From Alteromonas macleodii ATCC 27126 (GTDB taxonomy: Bacteria > Pseudomonadota > Gammaproteobacteria > Enterobacterales > Alteromonadaceae), in the NCBI RefSeq assembly GCF_000172635.2, contig NC_018632.1, positions 4,154,001-4,218,000 of the forward strand: 64,000 nucleotides of DNA, written 5' to 3'. The notes beneath the pieces are model-generated. The model had not been told where the DNA came from and did not search any database. It was given only the letters and a program-made list of their open reading frames with translations. Below are positions 8,367 to 16,975 of the stretch, piece after piece (within the stretch, counting starts at the first letter, position 1; every line of letters begins with the position of its first letter). A program made the translations under genes and the position numbers.

Positions 8367-10007
8367 TTAAAGCTTGGCGCTAAGCTCTTTAATCGTATGA
8401 TTTAGTGTTTTGTCATTCATACTGTAATCAACTGGACAATCGATAATATGTACGCCTTTTGTGTTCAAACACTTATCAACTAAGTGAATAAGTACATCCG
8501 CATCGTCAACTCTCCAGCCCTGTGCGCCGTAACTTTGTGCGTATTTAACAAAGTTGGGGTTGCCATAATCTAAACCAAACTCATCGAACTGCATGTTTGC
8601 TTGTTTCCACTTGATCATTCCGTACGCATCGTCGCGCAAGATGATCACCACAAGGTCAAGCTTAAGCCTAACGGCAGTCTCAATTTCTTGGCTATTCATC
8701 ATAAAGCCGCCATCGCCGCATACGCTTACCACAGGGACATCAGGCTTCACTAGTTTGGCAGCTATAGCTGATGGCAAACCGGCTCCCATTGAAGCCAATG
8801 CGTTGTCTAAAAGCAGGGTATTCGGATGATATGCGGGGTAATTTCGGGCAAACCATATTTTATATACGCCGTTGTCTAACGTAACAATGCCGTTATCAGG
8901 CATAACTTTACGAATATCGCGTACAAGACGTTCTGGTAAGATAGGGAATCGATTATCGTCTTCTGCTTCAGCACGGTGGTCTACATAGGCTTGATGCACA
9001 TCTTTGTAGAAGTCGAGTTTCCAACTGTCTTGGGGAGTAATGCCTTCTTTTATTTGCCAGATGCTGTTAGCAATATCTCCAACGACTTCGAGTTGCGGGA
9101 AGTAAACAGGGTCTACGGCAGCCGAATCAAAGTTGACATGAATCACTTTTTTATCGTTGTGATGCATGAAGAACGGTGGCTTTTCTACCACATCGTGGCC
9201 TACGTTGATAATAAGATCGGCACGCTCTATTGCCCTGTGTACAAAGTCACCGTCAGACAGAGCAGTATTCCCTGCAAAGCGCGGGTCGCTTTCGTTTAGT
9301 ACCCCTTTGCCCATTTGGGTGGTAACAAATGGAATGCAGGTTTTATCAACAAACTCCCTGAGCATTTTCGCTGTTAGCTTTCTGTTTGCTCCGGCGCCAA
9401 TCAATAACAAAGGTGACTGGGCTTCTTCAATCATAGTAACCGCAGCAGCAATTGCTTTGTATTCGGCGATAGGTCGACGGGCCATGCTAGGTGTTAGTAT
9501 TTGGGCACTGGTTTGTTCTGCGGCAATGTCTTCTGGCAGTTCAATGTGTACAGCGCCCGGGCGCTCTTCATGGGCTAGACGAAATGCCTCTCGCACAGTA
9601 GAAGGAATTCTATCGCCACTCACAATCTGGTTGGTGAATTTAGTGATCGGCCGCATCATGTCAACGATGTCGATAACTTGAAATCGACCTTGTTTGCTGG
9701 TTTTGATCGGCTTTTGCCCAGTAATCATCAACATTGGCATAGCACCAAGTTGAGCATAAGCCGCGGGAGTAACTAGATTAGTGGCCCCAGGTCCTAAGGT
9801 CGAAAGGCACACTCCCACTTTTCCGGTAAGCCTGCCGTATGTAGCAGCCATAAAACCAGCGCCTTGCTCGTGACGCGTCAGCACCAGTTTAATAGAGGAC
9901 TCGCGCAACGACTCAAGTAAGTCGAGGTTTTCTTCACCTGGGATACCAAAGACGTATTCCACGCCTTCTGCTTCTAACGCTTTAACAAATAAATCGGACG
10001 CTTTCAT
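8367..10007 (-). CDS. Thiamine-diphosphate-dependent enzyme, acetolactate synthase large-subunit-like
   Basis: Three-domain ThDP enzyme of 546 residues from the ATG at 10007. A GTG nine bases upstream is also open but sits only one base from the AAGGAG, whereas the ATG has a usable distance. Visible are FGIPGEENLDLLESL, the cofactor-activating Glu in LTRHEQGAGFMA (Glu47), a central Rossmann-like domain, and the ThDP/Mg site CGDGGFMMNSQEIETA. Usually an Asn ligand follows the latter; here the segment reads ILRDDAYGMIKWKQ. No small regulatory subunit gene is adjacent, which points to a catabolic carboligase or decarboxylase rather than IlvB/IlvI of valine biosynthesis. The neighbouring aldehyde dehydrogenase is likely its partner. 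Substrate unassigned. Confidence 0.85.
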   Translation of the reverse strand: MKASDLFVKALEAEGVEYVFGIPGEENLDLLESLRESSIKLVLTRHEQGAGFMAATYGRLTGKVGVCLSTLGPGATNLVTPAAYAQLGAMPMLMITGQKPIKTSKQGRFQVIDIVDMMRPITKFTNQIVSGDRIPSTVREAFRLAHEERPGAVHIELPEDIAAEQTSAQILTPSMARRPIAEYKAIAAAVTMIEEAQSPLLLIGAGANRKLTAKMLREFVDKTCIPFVTTQMGKGVLNESDPRFAGNTALSDGDFVHRAIERADLIINVGHDVVEKPPFFMHHNDKKVIHVNFDSAAVDPVYFPQLEVVGDIANSIWQIKEGITPQDSWKLDFYKDVHQAYVDHRAEAEDDNRFPILPERLVRDIRKVMPDNGIVTLDNGVYKIWFARNYPAYHPNTLLLDNALASMGAGLPSAIAAKLVKPDVPVVSVCGDGGFMMNSQEIETAVRLKLDLVVIILRDDAYGMIKWKQANMQFDEFGLDYGNPNFVKYAQSYGAQGWRVDDADVLIHLVDKCLNTKGVHIIDCPVDYSMNDKTLNHTIKELSAKL

Positions 10008-10097
10008 GTGCTGCACGCTCCTTGTAATTTGAGCAGAAAATAAAGTTCTTATTAGTTGTGCTACGAAACAATGCTGCGAATGGGTTTACTGTGCGTA

Positions 10098-10131
10098 ATA
10101 AAATGCCCGTTGCTAACGGGCATGTTAAAAA
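10098..10131 (-). terminator. Rho-independent terminator after the intradiol-dioxygenase gene
   Basis: A perfect 9-bp stem, ATGCCCGTT / AACGGGCAT with loop AGC on the minus strand, is followed by TTTATT in that direction. It lies about 30 bases beyond the stop at 10159 and in front of the ThDP-enzyme gene, separating the two transcription units. Confidence 0.75.
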
Positions 10132-10158
10132 ATAGTGTATAGGAGAGAAAAAGGAAGT

Positions 10159-11043
10159 CTAATCACTGATTATTATGCGCTTGTATGCGAGCAAAGAACC
10201 ATCTTCGTTTTGTGACACACTAAATGTATATTCATTGTAGTCACTGCCAAACACTGTATCTTGCCCCAGCAACGTGTCTGGCTCACCCCGGTGACTGTAG
10301 TCGGGATGATTGGTACAAATGTCTTGGCAAAAGCTATCGGAAAAGCCAAATTGAGAAACCAATTGATCAGTATTGTTGCGACGTATACGAAAATGGATGT
10401 GGATAGCTCGGCTGCTGTACCAGCCGGGAAAACAGCTTTTTAGGTTTATTCTTCCGCTAGCATCTGTCACCGAAATACCTCTGAACCACTTCGCACTTAA
10501 TGCATCCGCTTCATTTCCCGTGCAAAATGCCGAATTAAATCCGCTGGCATCGACACTATCACTGGTATCTCCTGAATAAACGCCATCTACATCGCAATGC
10601 CATACTTCAATTTCATAACCCGATAGGGGATTACACGCTTCATCAATTAACTGAAGACACAACATCATCGGCAAACCTGTTTGCTCATATGAGATGTCGT
10701 CAAGATAGTCACTTTGAAAATAGCACGGGCCTTCCGTTTGAGAACCTGTGAGAGCCACACTGCATACAGAAGCAGTGTCAAATAAACTATCGTCTGGAAA
10801 ATCTGATGTCATAGCTGACGTGCCACCGCTTGCCCAACCGTCAAAATCTTCTTCAGGTTCGGCATTTGAATCGGTGTTGTTATTGGAAGATGAGGAGTTA
10901 GATGTTGTGGAACTGTCAGAGGCGGAATTGGAACCTCCACACCCCCACAATCCGATAGCAATAGGAGCCAATGTAAGTCCCACCGCTGTTTTCATAAAGC
11001 GGCGTCGCTTTAACGGCTCTTCCGTTAATTTTTTTGATGTCAT
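10159..11043 (-). CDS. Tat-exported intradiol ring-cleavage dioxygenase-like lipoprotein
   Basis: This 294-residue protein has a twin-arginine signal (RRRFMK, residues 13-18), a hydrophobic stretch and a lipobox ending at Cys35 (GLWGC). A Ser/Asn/Asp/Glu-rich linker (36-68) follows. The folded part has the intradiol dioxygenase core: TEGPCY with Tyr108, GYEIEVWHCDVDGVYSG, FRGISVTDASG, and PGWYSSRAIHIHFRI with Tyr209, His215 and His217. These two Tyr and two His are the expected non-haem Fe(III) ligands. Tat export suggests that iron is inserted before export and that the enzyme works on catecholic compounds outside the cytoplasm. No aromatic-pathway genes adjoin it. Substrate unknown. Confidence 0.85.
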   Translation of the reverse strand: MTSKKLTEEPLKRRRFMKTAVGLTLAPIAIGLWGCGGSNSASDSSTTSNSSSSNNNTDSNAEPEEDFDGWASGGTSAMTSDFPDDSLFDTASVCSVALTGSQTEGPCYFQSDYLDDISYEQTGLPMMLCLQLIDEACNPLSGYEIEVWHCDVDGVYSGDTSDSVDASGFNSAFCTGNEADALSAKWFRGISVTDASGRINLKSCFPGWYSSRAIHIHFRIRRNNTDQLVSQFGFSDSFCQDICTNHPDYSHRGEPDTLLGQDTVFGSDYNEYTFSVSQNEDGSLLAYKRIIISD

Positions 11044-11185
11044 CGTACGTTGCCCTTGGTTGTCTTTGCAAAAAGGACATTTAGCTAAAGGGCAAGGTTC
11101 TCTTATTTACTCAAGCTTTACGTAGCTTTACACAGTAAATAAGCAAAGTGAAAAAAGCGCAGGTATTTGGGTAACTAAACCTAGG

Positions 11186-11587
11186 TTATTCAGCACTCCA
11201 TTCGGATAGCGCCTTCTGTGTTACTTTATCTACCTTATGTTTATTTTCGCTTATCCACCAGCGCTCCATAATACGGACATTTTTCTGATTGGCTTTATAG
11301 AATATATCCACAATGTCGCCAACAAATGGAATAAAACCTAAGCCAAAGTCGATTGCTGAGTTTTTTACCATTTGAGCTATTAGCGCTTTGGGCATACCCA
11401 ATGATTTTCCCAGCCAAACTATTCGAAGTGAAACGAAGAGCATCAGCGCGTCACCGGCTCCTGGGATAAGGCCCACGATTGAATCCAAGCCTATTCTTAT
11501 TGGGATAAAAGGGAGCTTTACAGCAGTATCCAGCAAGTTCGCCAGTTTTTGCGCTTTAAGTAGTGCCTTTGGTGCTTTGCCTTCCAC
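11186..11587 (-). CDS. DUF4112 domain membrane protein
   Basis: A 133-residue protein with GTG start, preceded by GGGAGATAAGG. It matches DUF4112 through LANLLDTAVKLPFIPIRIGL, DSIVGLIPGAGDALMLFVSL and FGLGFIPFVGDIVDIFYKAN. Two hydrophobic segments with Gly/Pro turns (about 38-58 and 80-98) point to an integral membrane or membrane-associated protein. The function of the family is unknown. It lies about 93 bases downstream of hemH on the same strand and may be co-transcribed with it. Confidence 0.75.
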   Translation of the reverse strand: MEGKAPKALLKAQKLANLLDTAVKLPFIPIRIGLDSIVGLIPGAGDALMLFVSLRIVWLGKSLGMPKALIAQMVKNSAIDFGLGFIPFVGDIVDIFYKANQKNVRIMERWWISENKHKVDKVTQKALSEWSAE

Positions 11588-11680
11588 GACCTTATCTCCC
11601 TTTCAATATAATAAATGCGCCACCAAGGGTGATTTCCCTATTGGTTTTCCTCGAAACGTTTACTGTCAGCTTTTCAAACG

Positions 11681-12760
11681 CTACTTTTCAGCGCCTAACG
11701 CTCTTGCTAAGCCTGCGCGCAAACCGTTGTCCGACTGTACTGTCCACCCATGCAGGTTTTCTTGCACTATGTCAAAAAGCACGTCTATATGTTCTTTGTC
11801 ACTGTTAAGTGCCGCGATGTATTCATAGCGCTCACCACCAGCTTCCATAAAGTACTCGCGATTCTCTTCACCAATTTCTTCAATAGTTTCCAAGCAATCG
11901 GCTGAGAAGCCAGGGCACATAACCTGAATGGATTTCACCCCTTTTTCAGGTAAAGACTTTAACGTTTCATCTGTATACGGTTTCAACCACTCTTCTCGAC
12001 CAAAACGAGATTGGAAGGTTGTCATATATTCGTCGTGTGAAAGGCCAAGTTTCTCGGCAAGCAAGCGCGACGTTTTGTGGCACTCGCAGTGATAGGGGTC
12101 ACCATTCATTAAATAGCGCTTAGGAATACCGTGGTAAGACAAAATAAGCTTGTCCGCCCTTCCATGGGTTTCCCAATGCGCTTTTACTTTGTTCGCCAGC
12201 GCGGTAATGAAATTATCGCGGTCGTGATAGTGATTCACGAAGCGAAGTTCTGGGAGCCAACGGCGAGAGGTGAAATCCTTAGCGATAGCATCAAATGTAG
12301 AGCCAGTTGTCGACGCGCTGTATTGAGGGTAAAGCGGTAAAACGACGAGTTTGCGTACGCCTTTTTCCAACATGGACTCGATGGTATCACCAATGGCGGG
12401 CTTGCCGTAGCGCATGGCAAAATCAACAATTACGTCATCGCCATATTGGGCTTTACAGCGTTCAGCAATAGCTGATGCTTGCGCTTTAGTAATAGCCATA
12501 AGTGGAGAGCCTTCTTCCGTCCATACGGTGGAATAAGCCTCTGCCGAGCGCTTGGGGCGAAAGTTTAGAATAATACCATTTAATACAAACCACCAAATCG
12601 CTTTAGGCACTTCCACAACCCGCGGGTCAGAAAGAAACTCTTTCAAATAAGGGCGTAACGCCTGCTTAGTTGGCGCTTCCGGTGTCCCCAAATTCGTTAC
12701 CAGTACGCCAATTTTATCTGGTTGCCCGTGAGTAAAACCTTTGTTCGATTTGTATTTCAT
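11681..12760 (-). CDS. hemH: Ferrochelatase HemH
   Basis: The 359-residue enzyme inserts Fe2+ into protoporphyrin IX, the last step of protohaem synthesis. Visible are the N-terminal GVLVTNLGTPEAPT, the active-site His in LSYHGIPKRY, a Cys/His-rich segment DPYHCECHKTS, TFQSRFGREEWLKPYT, and the acidic metal path CLETIEEIGEENREYF. The protein is longer than E. coli HemH (320) because of a 15-residue N-terminal and a C-terminal extension. The ATG at 12760 is the natural start. Another haem-synthesis gene, hemE, occurs about 14 kb away but is not linked in one operon. Confidence 0.96.
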   Translation of the reverse strand: MKYKSNKGFTHGQPDKIGVLVTNLGTPEAPTKQALRPYLKEFLSDPRVVEVPKAIWWFVLNGIILNFRPKRSAEAYSTVWTEEGSPLMAITKAQASAIAERCKAQYGDDVIVDFAMRYGKPAIGDTIESMLEKGVRKLVVLPLYPQYSASTTGSTFDAIAKDFTSRRWLPELRFVNHYHDRDNFITALANKVKAHWETHGRADKLILSYHGIPKRYLMNGDPYHCECHKTSRLLAEKLGLSHDEYMTTFQSRFGREEWLKPYTDETLKSLPEKGVKSIQVMCPGFSADCLETIEEIGEENREYFMEAGGERYEYIAALNSDKEHIDVLFDIVQENLHGWTVQSDNGLRAGLARALGAEK

Positions 12761-12874
12761 GTATTCATAGTCCGAGAAGTACTGCGCTATATCCGTATTA
12801 TACTGAATTACCTTAGATTATGATCTGCTATAACGCCAAAAAAGTGCGATTGCGTTAATAGATTTTGGACATTA

Positions 12875-12929
12875 AAAAAGCGACAGGTGTTCGAAAATAC
12901 TTTTCAAAAACACATGCCGCTTTCTTAGT
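12875..12929 (-). terminator. Long hairpin terminator after the AbgT transporter gene
   Basis: A long imperfect stem (AAGCGGCATGTGTT pairing with AACACCTGTCGCTT with two mismatches, extended by GAAAA/TTTTC at the top) ends in TTTTTT on the minus strand. It lies about 45 bases after the stop of the transporter gene and upstream of hemH, so it insulates the two. Confidence 0.65.
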
Positions 12930-12972
12930 TTGCTGCCGCATTATGCGTGAGGCAGCTCGTAAAGCTATCTAT

Positions 12973-14574
12973 TTAAGGCTGATAGTAAGTCGCTGCGCCC
13001 GGGCCTACCGGCATACCGAGTAGGAACACCCAAATGTAGAACAAAATTGTCCAACCTACGATAAACACCATTGAGTAAGGCAGCATCATGGCAATGAGCG
13101 TGCCCATTCCCAAGTCTTTCTTGTACCTTGCAGCCATGGCCAAGATTAGTCCGAAATAGCTCATCATAGGTGCGATAACGTTTGTGACTGAATCACCAAT
13201 ACGGTATGCAGCTTGAATCACTTCAGGCGCGTAGCCTATGAGCATGAGCATTGGCACAAAAATAGGTGCTGTTACCGCCCATTGCGCTGATGCACTCCCT
13301 AGCGACAGGTTCACTACACCACACATCAAAATAAACAGAATAAACACCGCTGGGCCATCTAACCCTGCCGCTTGTAACAACGCAGCACCTTTAACGGCTA
13401 ATACTGTGCCTAGGTTTGTCCATTTGAAAAACGCAACAAACTGCGCAGCAAAGAATACTAGCGTAATGTAAAGACCCATTGCCCCCATGCTTTTAGACAT
13501 GGCATCAATAACATCTTTGTCGTTCTTCATCGACTTGGTAACTTTACCGTAAACAAAGCCAGGAATAGCAAAGGTGATAAATATGAATGCAACAATACCT
13601 TTAAGGAACGGAGAGCCCGCTACTTCACCTGTTTCTGGATGACGCAATATACCGTTTTCTGGCACTACCGTTAGCGCTAGTATCGCGCACACAATAACAA
13701 ACGATATACCGGCCCAACGCAGGCCTTTCTTTTCTAAATCCGTAGGCGCGTCCATTGATTGCTTGCCTAAATCTATGGAAGCATCAGCAGGGTCAAATTT
13801 ACCGAGTCTCGGCTCAACAACCTTTTCGGTGACCAACGCGCCCATTGTGGCTACAACGAAGGTACTGATGAACATGAAGTACCAGTTTACTTCTGGGCCT
13901 ACCATATAGTCGGGGTCAATCATGTGAGCAGCGGCTTCCGTGATACCCGACAACAGTGGGTCGACGGTTCCAAGCAGTAGGTTGGCGCTATAGCCAGCCG
14001 ATACACCTGCAAACGCGGCGGCCAGACCCGCTAACGGGTGACGACCTAACGAGTGGAAAATCATCGCTGCCAGTGGAATAAGTACCACGTAGCCAAGCTC
14101 TGATGCTGTGTTTGAAATGATACCTGCGAAGACGATAGCAAAGGTCACGGCACGTTTAGAGGCATTCATCACCAACGCGCGCATTGCTGCTGATAACAGG
14201 CCAGAATGTTCTGCTACCGATACACCAAGAAGCGCAACAAGTACGGTACCCAGTGGCGCAAAGCCTGTGAAATTGGTAACCAAGCCTGTCACTATTCGCT
14301 GCAAACCTTCTGCGCTCATCAGCGATATGACTTCAATCATACCGTCTTCTTCACGCCCCTTTGCACCTATTGGGCGAGGGTCAGCTACAGCAATGTCAAA
14401 GTAACCAAGTATCCCACTAAGTAACACAATGAAAAGTGAAAGCAGAGCGAACAGCGTTACTGGATGTGGGAGCAGGTTTCCTAACCATTCCACCGTGGTG
14501 AGAAATCGCGAGAATAACCCACCTTGTCCGCCCCTATCATCGGCAGACACTGTATTTGTATTTTCCGTTGTCAA
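12973..14574 (-). CDS. AbgT-family transporter (p-aminobenzoyl-glutamate / drug efflux type)
   Basis: Integral membrane protein of 533 residues with roughly a dozen hydrophobic segments. The AbgT signatures include GGLFSRFLTTVEWLGNLLPHPVTLF at the start, NTASELGYVVLIPLAAMIFHSLGRHPLAGLAAAFAGVSAG, GVVNLSLGSASAQWAVTAPIFVPM and YRIGDSVTNVIAPMMSYFGLI. Members were described first as p-aminobenzoyl-glutamate importers; others (MtrF, YdaH) export sulfonamides and p-aminobenzoate. The direction is not evident here. The start is TTG at 14574, preceded by GAGGGAAGATT. The gene is a single unit between two terminators. Confidence 0.9.
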   Translation of the reverse strand: MTTENTNTVSADDRGGQGGLFSRFLTTVEWLGNLLPHPVTLFALLSLFIVLLSGILGYFDIAVADPRPIGAKGREEDGMIEVISLMSAEGLQRIVTGLVTNFTGFAPLGTVLVALLGVSVAEHSGLLSAAMRALVMNASKRAVTFAIVFAGIISNTASELGYVVLIPLAAMIFHSLGRHPLAGLAAAFAGVSAGYSANLLLGTVDPLLSGITEAAAHMIDPDYMVGPEVNWYFMFISTFVVATMGALVTEKVVEPRLGKFDPADASIDLGKQSMDAPTDLEKKGLRWAGISFVIVCAILALTVVPENGILRHPETGEVAGSPFLKGIVAFIFITFAIPGFVYGKVTKSMKNDKDVIDAMSKSMGAMGLYITLVFFAAQFVAFFKWTNLGTVLAVKGAALLQAAGLDGPAVFILFILMCGVVNLSLGSASAQWAVTAPIFVPMLMLIGYAPEVIQAAYRIGDSVTNVIAPMMSYFGLILAMAARYKKDLGMGTLIAMMLPYSMVFIVGWTILFYIWVFLLGMPVGPGAATYYQP

Positions 14575-14818
14575 AATCTTCCCTCTGTCGTTTATTGACG
14601 TCTACCACACCAAGGTTAATGCTGGGAAGGCATCAACGTTGTACATAAATAGTGACGTGTTTTAATAGTATTCAGACGGTATTTTACCCGATTTAGTGAA
14701 ATTTTGGCAGTGGATAGGGTAAATGAAGGGTTAAGTCAGTGTACATTTTCCTAAATTGCCCGGCTACGCAGATTAAATATAACCCGCTATATCATACCGT
14801 TAGCCTTTCAAAAGGCGT

Positions 14819-14848
14819 AAAAAAACCAGTCTAAAAAGACTGGCTTTT
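14819..14848 (-). terminator. Terminator of the hflK-hflC transcription unit
   Basis: On the minus strand a stem CCAGTCT / AGACTGG with a short T-rich loop is followed by seven T residues. It starts about 20 bases after the hflC stop at 14870, as expected for the end of the long hfq-hfl transcript. Confidence 0.85.
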
Positions 14849-14869
14849 AAAGCTTAAAATTACGGCTAT

Positions 14870-15751
14870 TTAGTTACCGTTTGACTTGTTCATATACTTG
14901 AAGAAGTCGCTGTCTGGTGCAATAACCATGACATCTTGTTTGCTGTTAAAGCTTTGCTTATACGCGTCCATACTGCGCAGGAAGCTGTAAAAATCAGCAT
15001 TCTTTGAGTAAGCGTCAGCGTAAATTTGTGCCGCAATTGCATCACCTTCACCGCGAAGTTGACGTGCATTACGCTCAGCATCAGCAAGCATTACCGTTAC
15101 CTTAGCATCGATGTTTGCCTTAATGACTTCGGCTTGCTCTTGACCTTCTGAACGATGCTCACGAGCTACGGCGGCACGCTCTGCGCGCATACGCTGGAAG
15201 ATCGAGTTGCTCACCTCAGTAGGTAAGTTAATCTGCTTAACGCGTACGTCTACAATTTCAATACCAAGCTCGTCAGACGATGTAGAAGCTTGTTCCATTG
15301 CTTGGTTCATAAGCGCTGAACGCTCACCAGAAACGATTTGTGCAATAGTACGAGTACCAAACTCAGAACGTAGGCCGTTGTTTACTTTTTGCTTCAGTAG
15401 CGCTTCTGCTTGCAGCTTGTTGCCACCCGTTGATAGGTAGTAACGTGCAAAGTCTTCTATGCGCCACTTAACATAAGAGTCAACAATCAGGTCTTTCTTC
15501 TCGCTTGTTACAAAGCGATCAGGCGTTCCATCCAACGTTTGAATACGCGCATCTAGATGGCGTACCGAGTCAATAAACGGAAGTTTAAAGTGTAAACCTG
15601 GCTCAAAAACTCGAGTTTCACCGGTCGCGTCATCGCGCTGAACCTTACCAAATTGAATAACAATGGCACGCTCACCCTCTTTAACTGCAAACAGAGAACC
15701 TGATGCAAGCAAAACAAGAAGAACGAATGCTGCTATTAATAAATTCTTCAT
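14870..15751 (-). CDS. hflC: HflC, SPFH/prohibitin-family regulator of protease FtsH
   Basis: A 293-residue protein with one N-terminal membrane helix (4-22) and an SPFH/Band-7 domain (FAVKEGERAIVIQFGKVQRD, DARIQTLDGTPDRFVTSEKKDL, VSNSIFQRMRAERAAVAREHRSEG), ending in a helical region. With HflK it forms the large periplasm-facing cage around FtsH in the inner membrane and modulates degradation of membrane proteins. The ATG lies 5 bases downstream of the hflK stop, so the two are co-translated. Gene order hfq-hflX-hflK-hflC matches E. coli. Confidence 0.97.
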   Translation of the reverse strand: MKNLLIAAFVLLVLLASGSLFAVKEGERAIVIQFGKVQRDDATGETRVFEPGLHFKLPFIDSVRHLDARIQTLDGTPDRFVTSEKKDLIVDSYVKWRIEDFARYYLSTGGNKLQAEALLKQKVNNGLRSEFGTRTIAQIVSGERSALMNQAMEQASTSSDELGIEIVDVRVKQINLPTEVSNSIFQRMRAERAAVAREHRSEGQEQAEVIKANIDAKVTVMLADAERNARQLRGEGDAIAAQIYADAYSKNADFYSFLRSMDAYKQSFNSKQDVMVIAPDSDFFKYMNKSNGN

Positions 15752-15756
15752 TATGC

Positions 15757-16908
15757 TTATCTCCCTTCTCTGTAGCTGTCACCGCGTAAACCAGAGGTTG
15801 GCGACGAATTACGGCTTCTGCCTGAAGTATCAGTTACAGGTGTTTGTAAGCTTTCTAGCGTGTTGCGTGAGCGATCGTTAGACGACGACTGCTGACGCTC
15901 CATAATTTTATCCAGAGGCAGGTACATCATGTTGTTTCCGCCTTTGCTATCAACCATGATTTTACTGGTGTTACCCAACACTTCTTCCATGGTTTCAAGA
16001 TAGATACGTTCGCGAGTAACCTGAGGTGCGCGCTCATATTGTGGAAGCAGCTCTTCAAAACGTGCCACTTCACCCTGCGCTTCCAACGTTACACGCTCTT
16101 TATAGGCTTGCGCTTCTTCATTCATACGATTTACTTGACCACGTGCACGTGGCTCAATCTCTCTCGCATAAGCTTCAGCTTCACGAATAAAACGTTGTTC
16201 ATCTTCCTGTGCAGCAATCGCATCATCAAAAGCATCTTTAACTTGCTCTGGTGGGCGGGCATCACGGAAGTTCATATCGATAATGGAAACACCCATGTTG
16301 TAGGGTTCAATGATCGCTTGAAGCTCTTCCCATACACGCTGACGCGTTACTTCACGGCCGTCGGTAAGTACGTCGTCCATTTTAGAGTGGCCAACTACGT
16401 AGCGAATAGCGCTATCAAGAGACTGACTTAAACTCTGCTCAGGGCTTTCAACGGCAAACGTCCAACGATATGGGTCTACAACGCGAAATTGCATTTCCAT
16501 TTGAACGCTTACCACGTTTTCGTCTTCTGTAAGCATAGAGCCTGAAGATGACTGGTCGCGAATTGACTGAACATCAACTGGGATTACTGAGTCAATGAAC
16601 GTTGGCGCCCAACGAAGACCCGGCTCAACCTGCTCGTGATACTCACCGAAGCGAAGCACTACGCCACGCTCTGCTTCACGAATAGTGTAAAAACCACTAA
16701 TGAACCAAATTACGACAAGTAAACCTACAAGAATACCAGCGCCGATACCACCTAGGCTTTTGCCTGAGCCGCCACCGTTGCCACCTGACTTTCCAAACTT
16801 ACCAAATAAGTTCTTAAAAACATCGTCCAAATCTGGGGGACCTTGCTCTTTCCCACCGCGATTCTTCCACGGGTCGTTATTATTGCCACCCGGCTCATTC
16901 CAAGCCAT
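15757..16908 (-). CDS. hflK: HflK, SPFH/prohibitin-family regulator of protease FtsH
   Basis: This 383-residue partner of HflC has an N-terminal cytoplasmic Gly/Asn-rich segment (AWNEPGGNNNDPW, then GKFGKSGGNGGGSGKSLGG), a membrane helix at about 54-72, and an SPFH domain (REAERGVVLRFGEYHEQVEPGLRW). A long helical stretch rich in Glu/Arg precedes the Ser/Arg-rich tail. The Gly-rich N-terminus before the helix is typical for HflK and distinguishes it from HflC. It is preceded by hflX with 67 bases between. Confidence 0.97.
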   Translation of the reverse strand: MAWNEPGGNNNDPWKNRGGKEQGPPDLDDVFKNLFGKFGKSGGNGGGSGKSLGGIGAGILVGLLVVIWFISGFYTIREAERGVVLRFGEYHEQVEPGLRWAPTFIDSVIPVDVQSIRDQSSSGSMLTEDENVVSVQMEMQFRVVDPYRWTFAVESPEQSLSQSLDSAIRYVVGHSKMDDVLTDGREVTRQRVWEELQAIIEPYNMGVSIIDMNFRDARPPEQVKDAFDDAIAAQEDEQRFIREAEAYAREIEPRARGQVNRMNEEAQAYKERVTLEAQGEVARFEELLPQYERAPQVTRERIYLETMEEVLGNTSKIMVDSKGGNNMMYLPLDKIMERQQSSSNDRSRNTLESLQTPVTDTSGRSRNSSPTSGLRGDSYREGR

Positions 16909-16975
16909 GCTGATACTCCATAGATTACTGTTATATTTTTGAATTTCGCATGCTCAATGCAGTGACTAGCACTGA

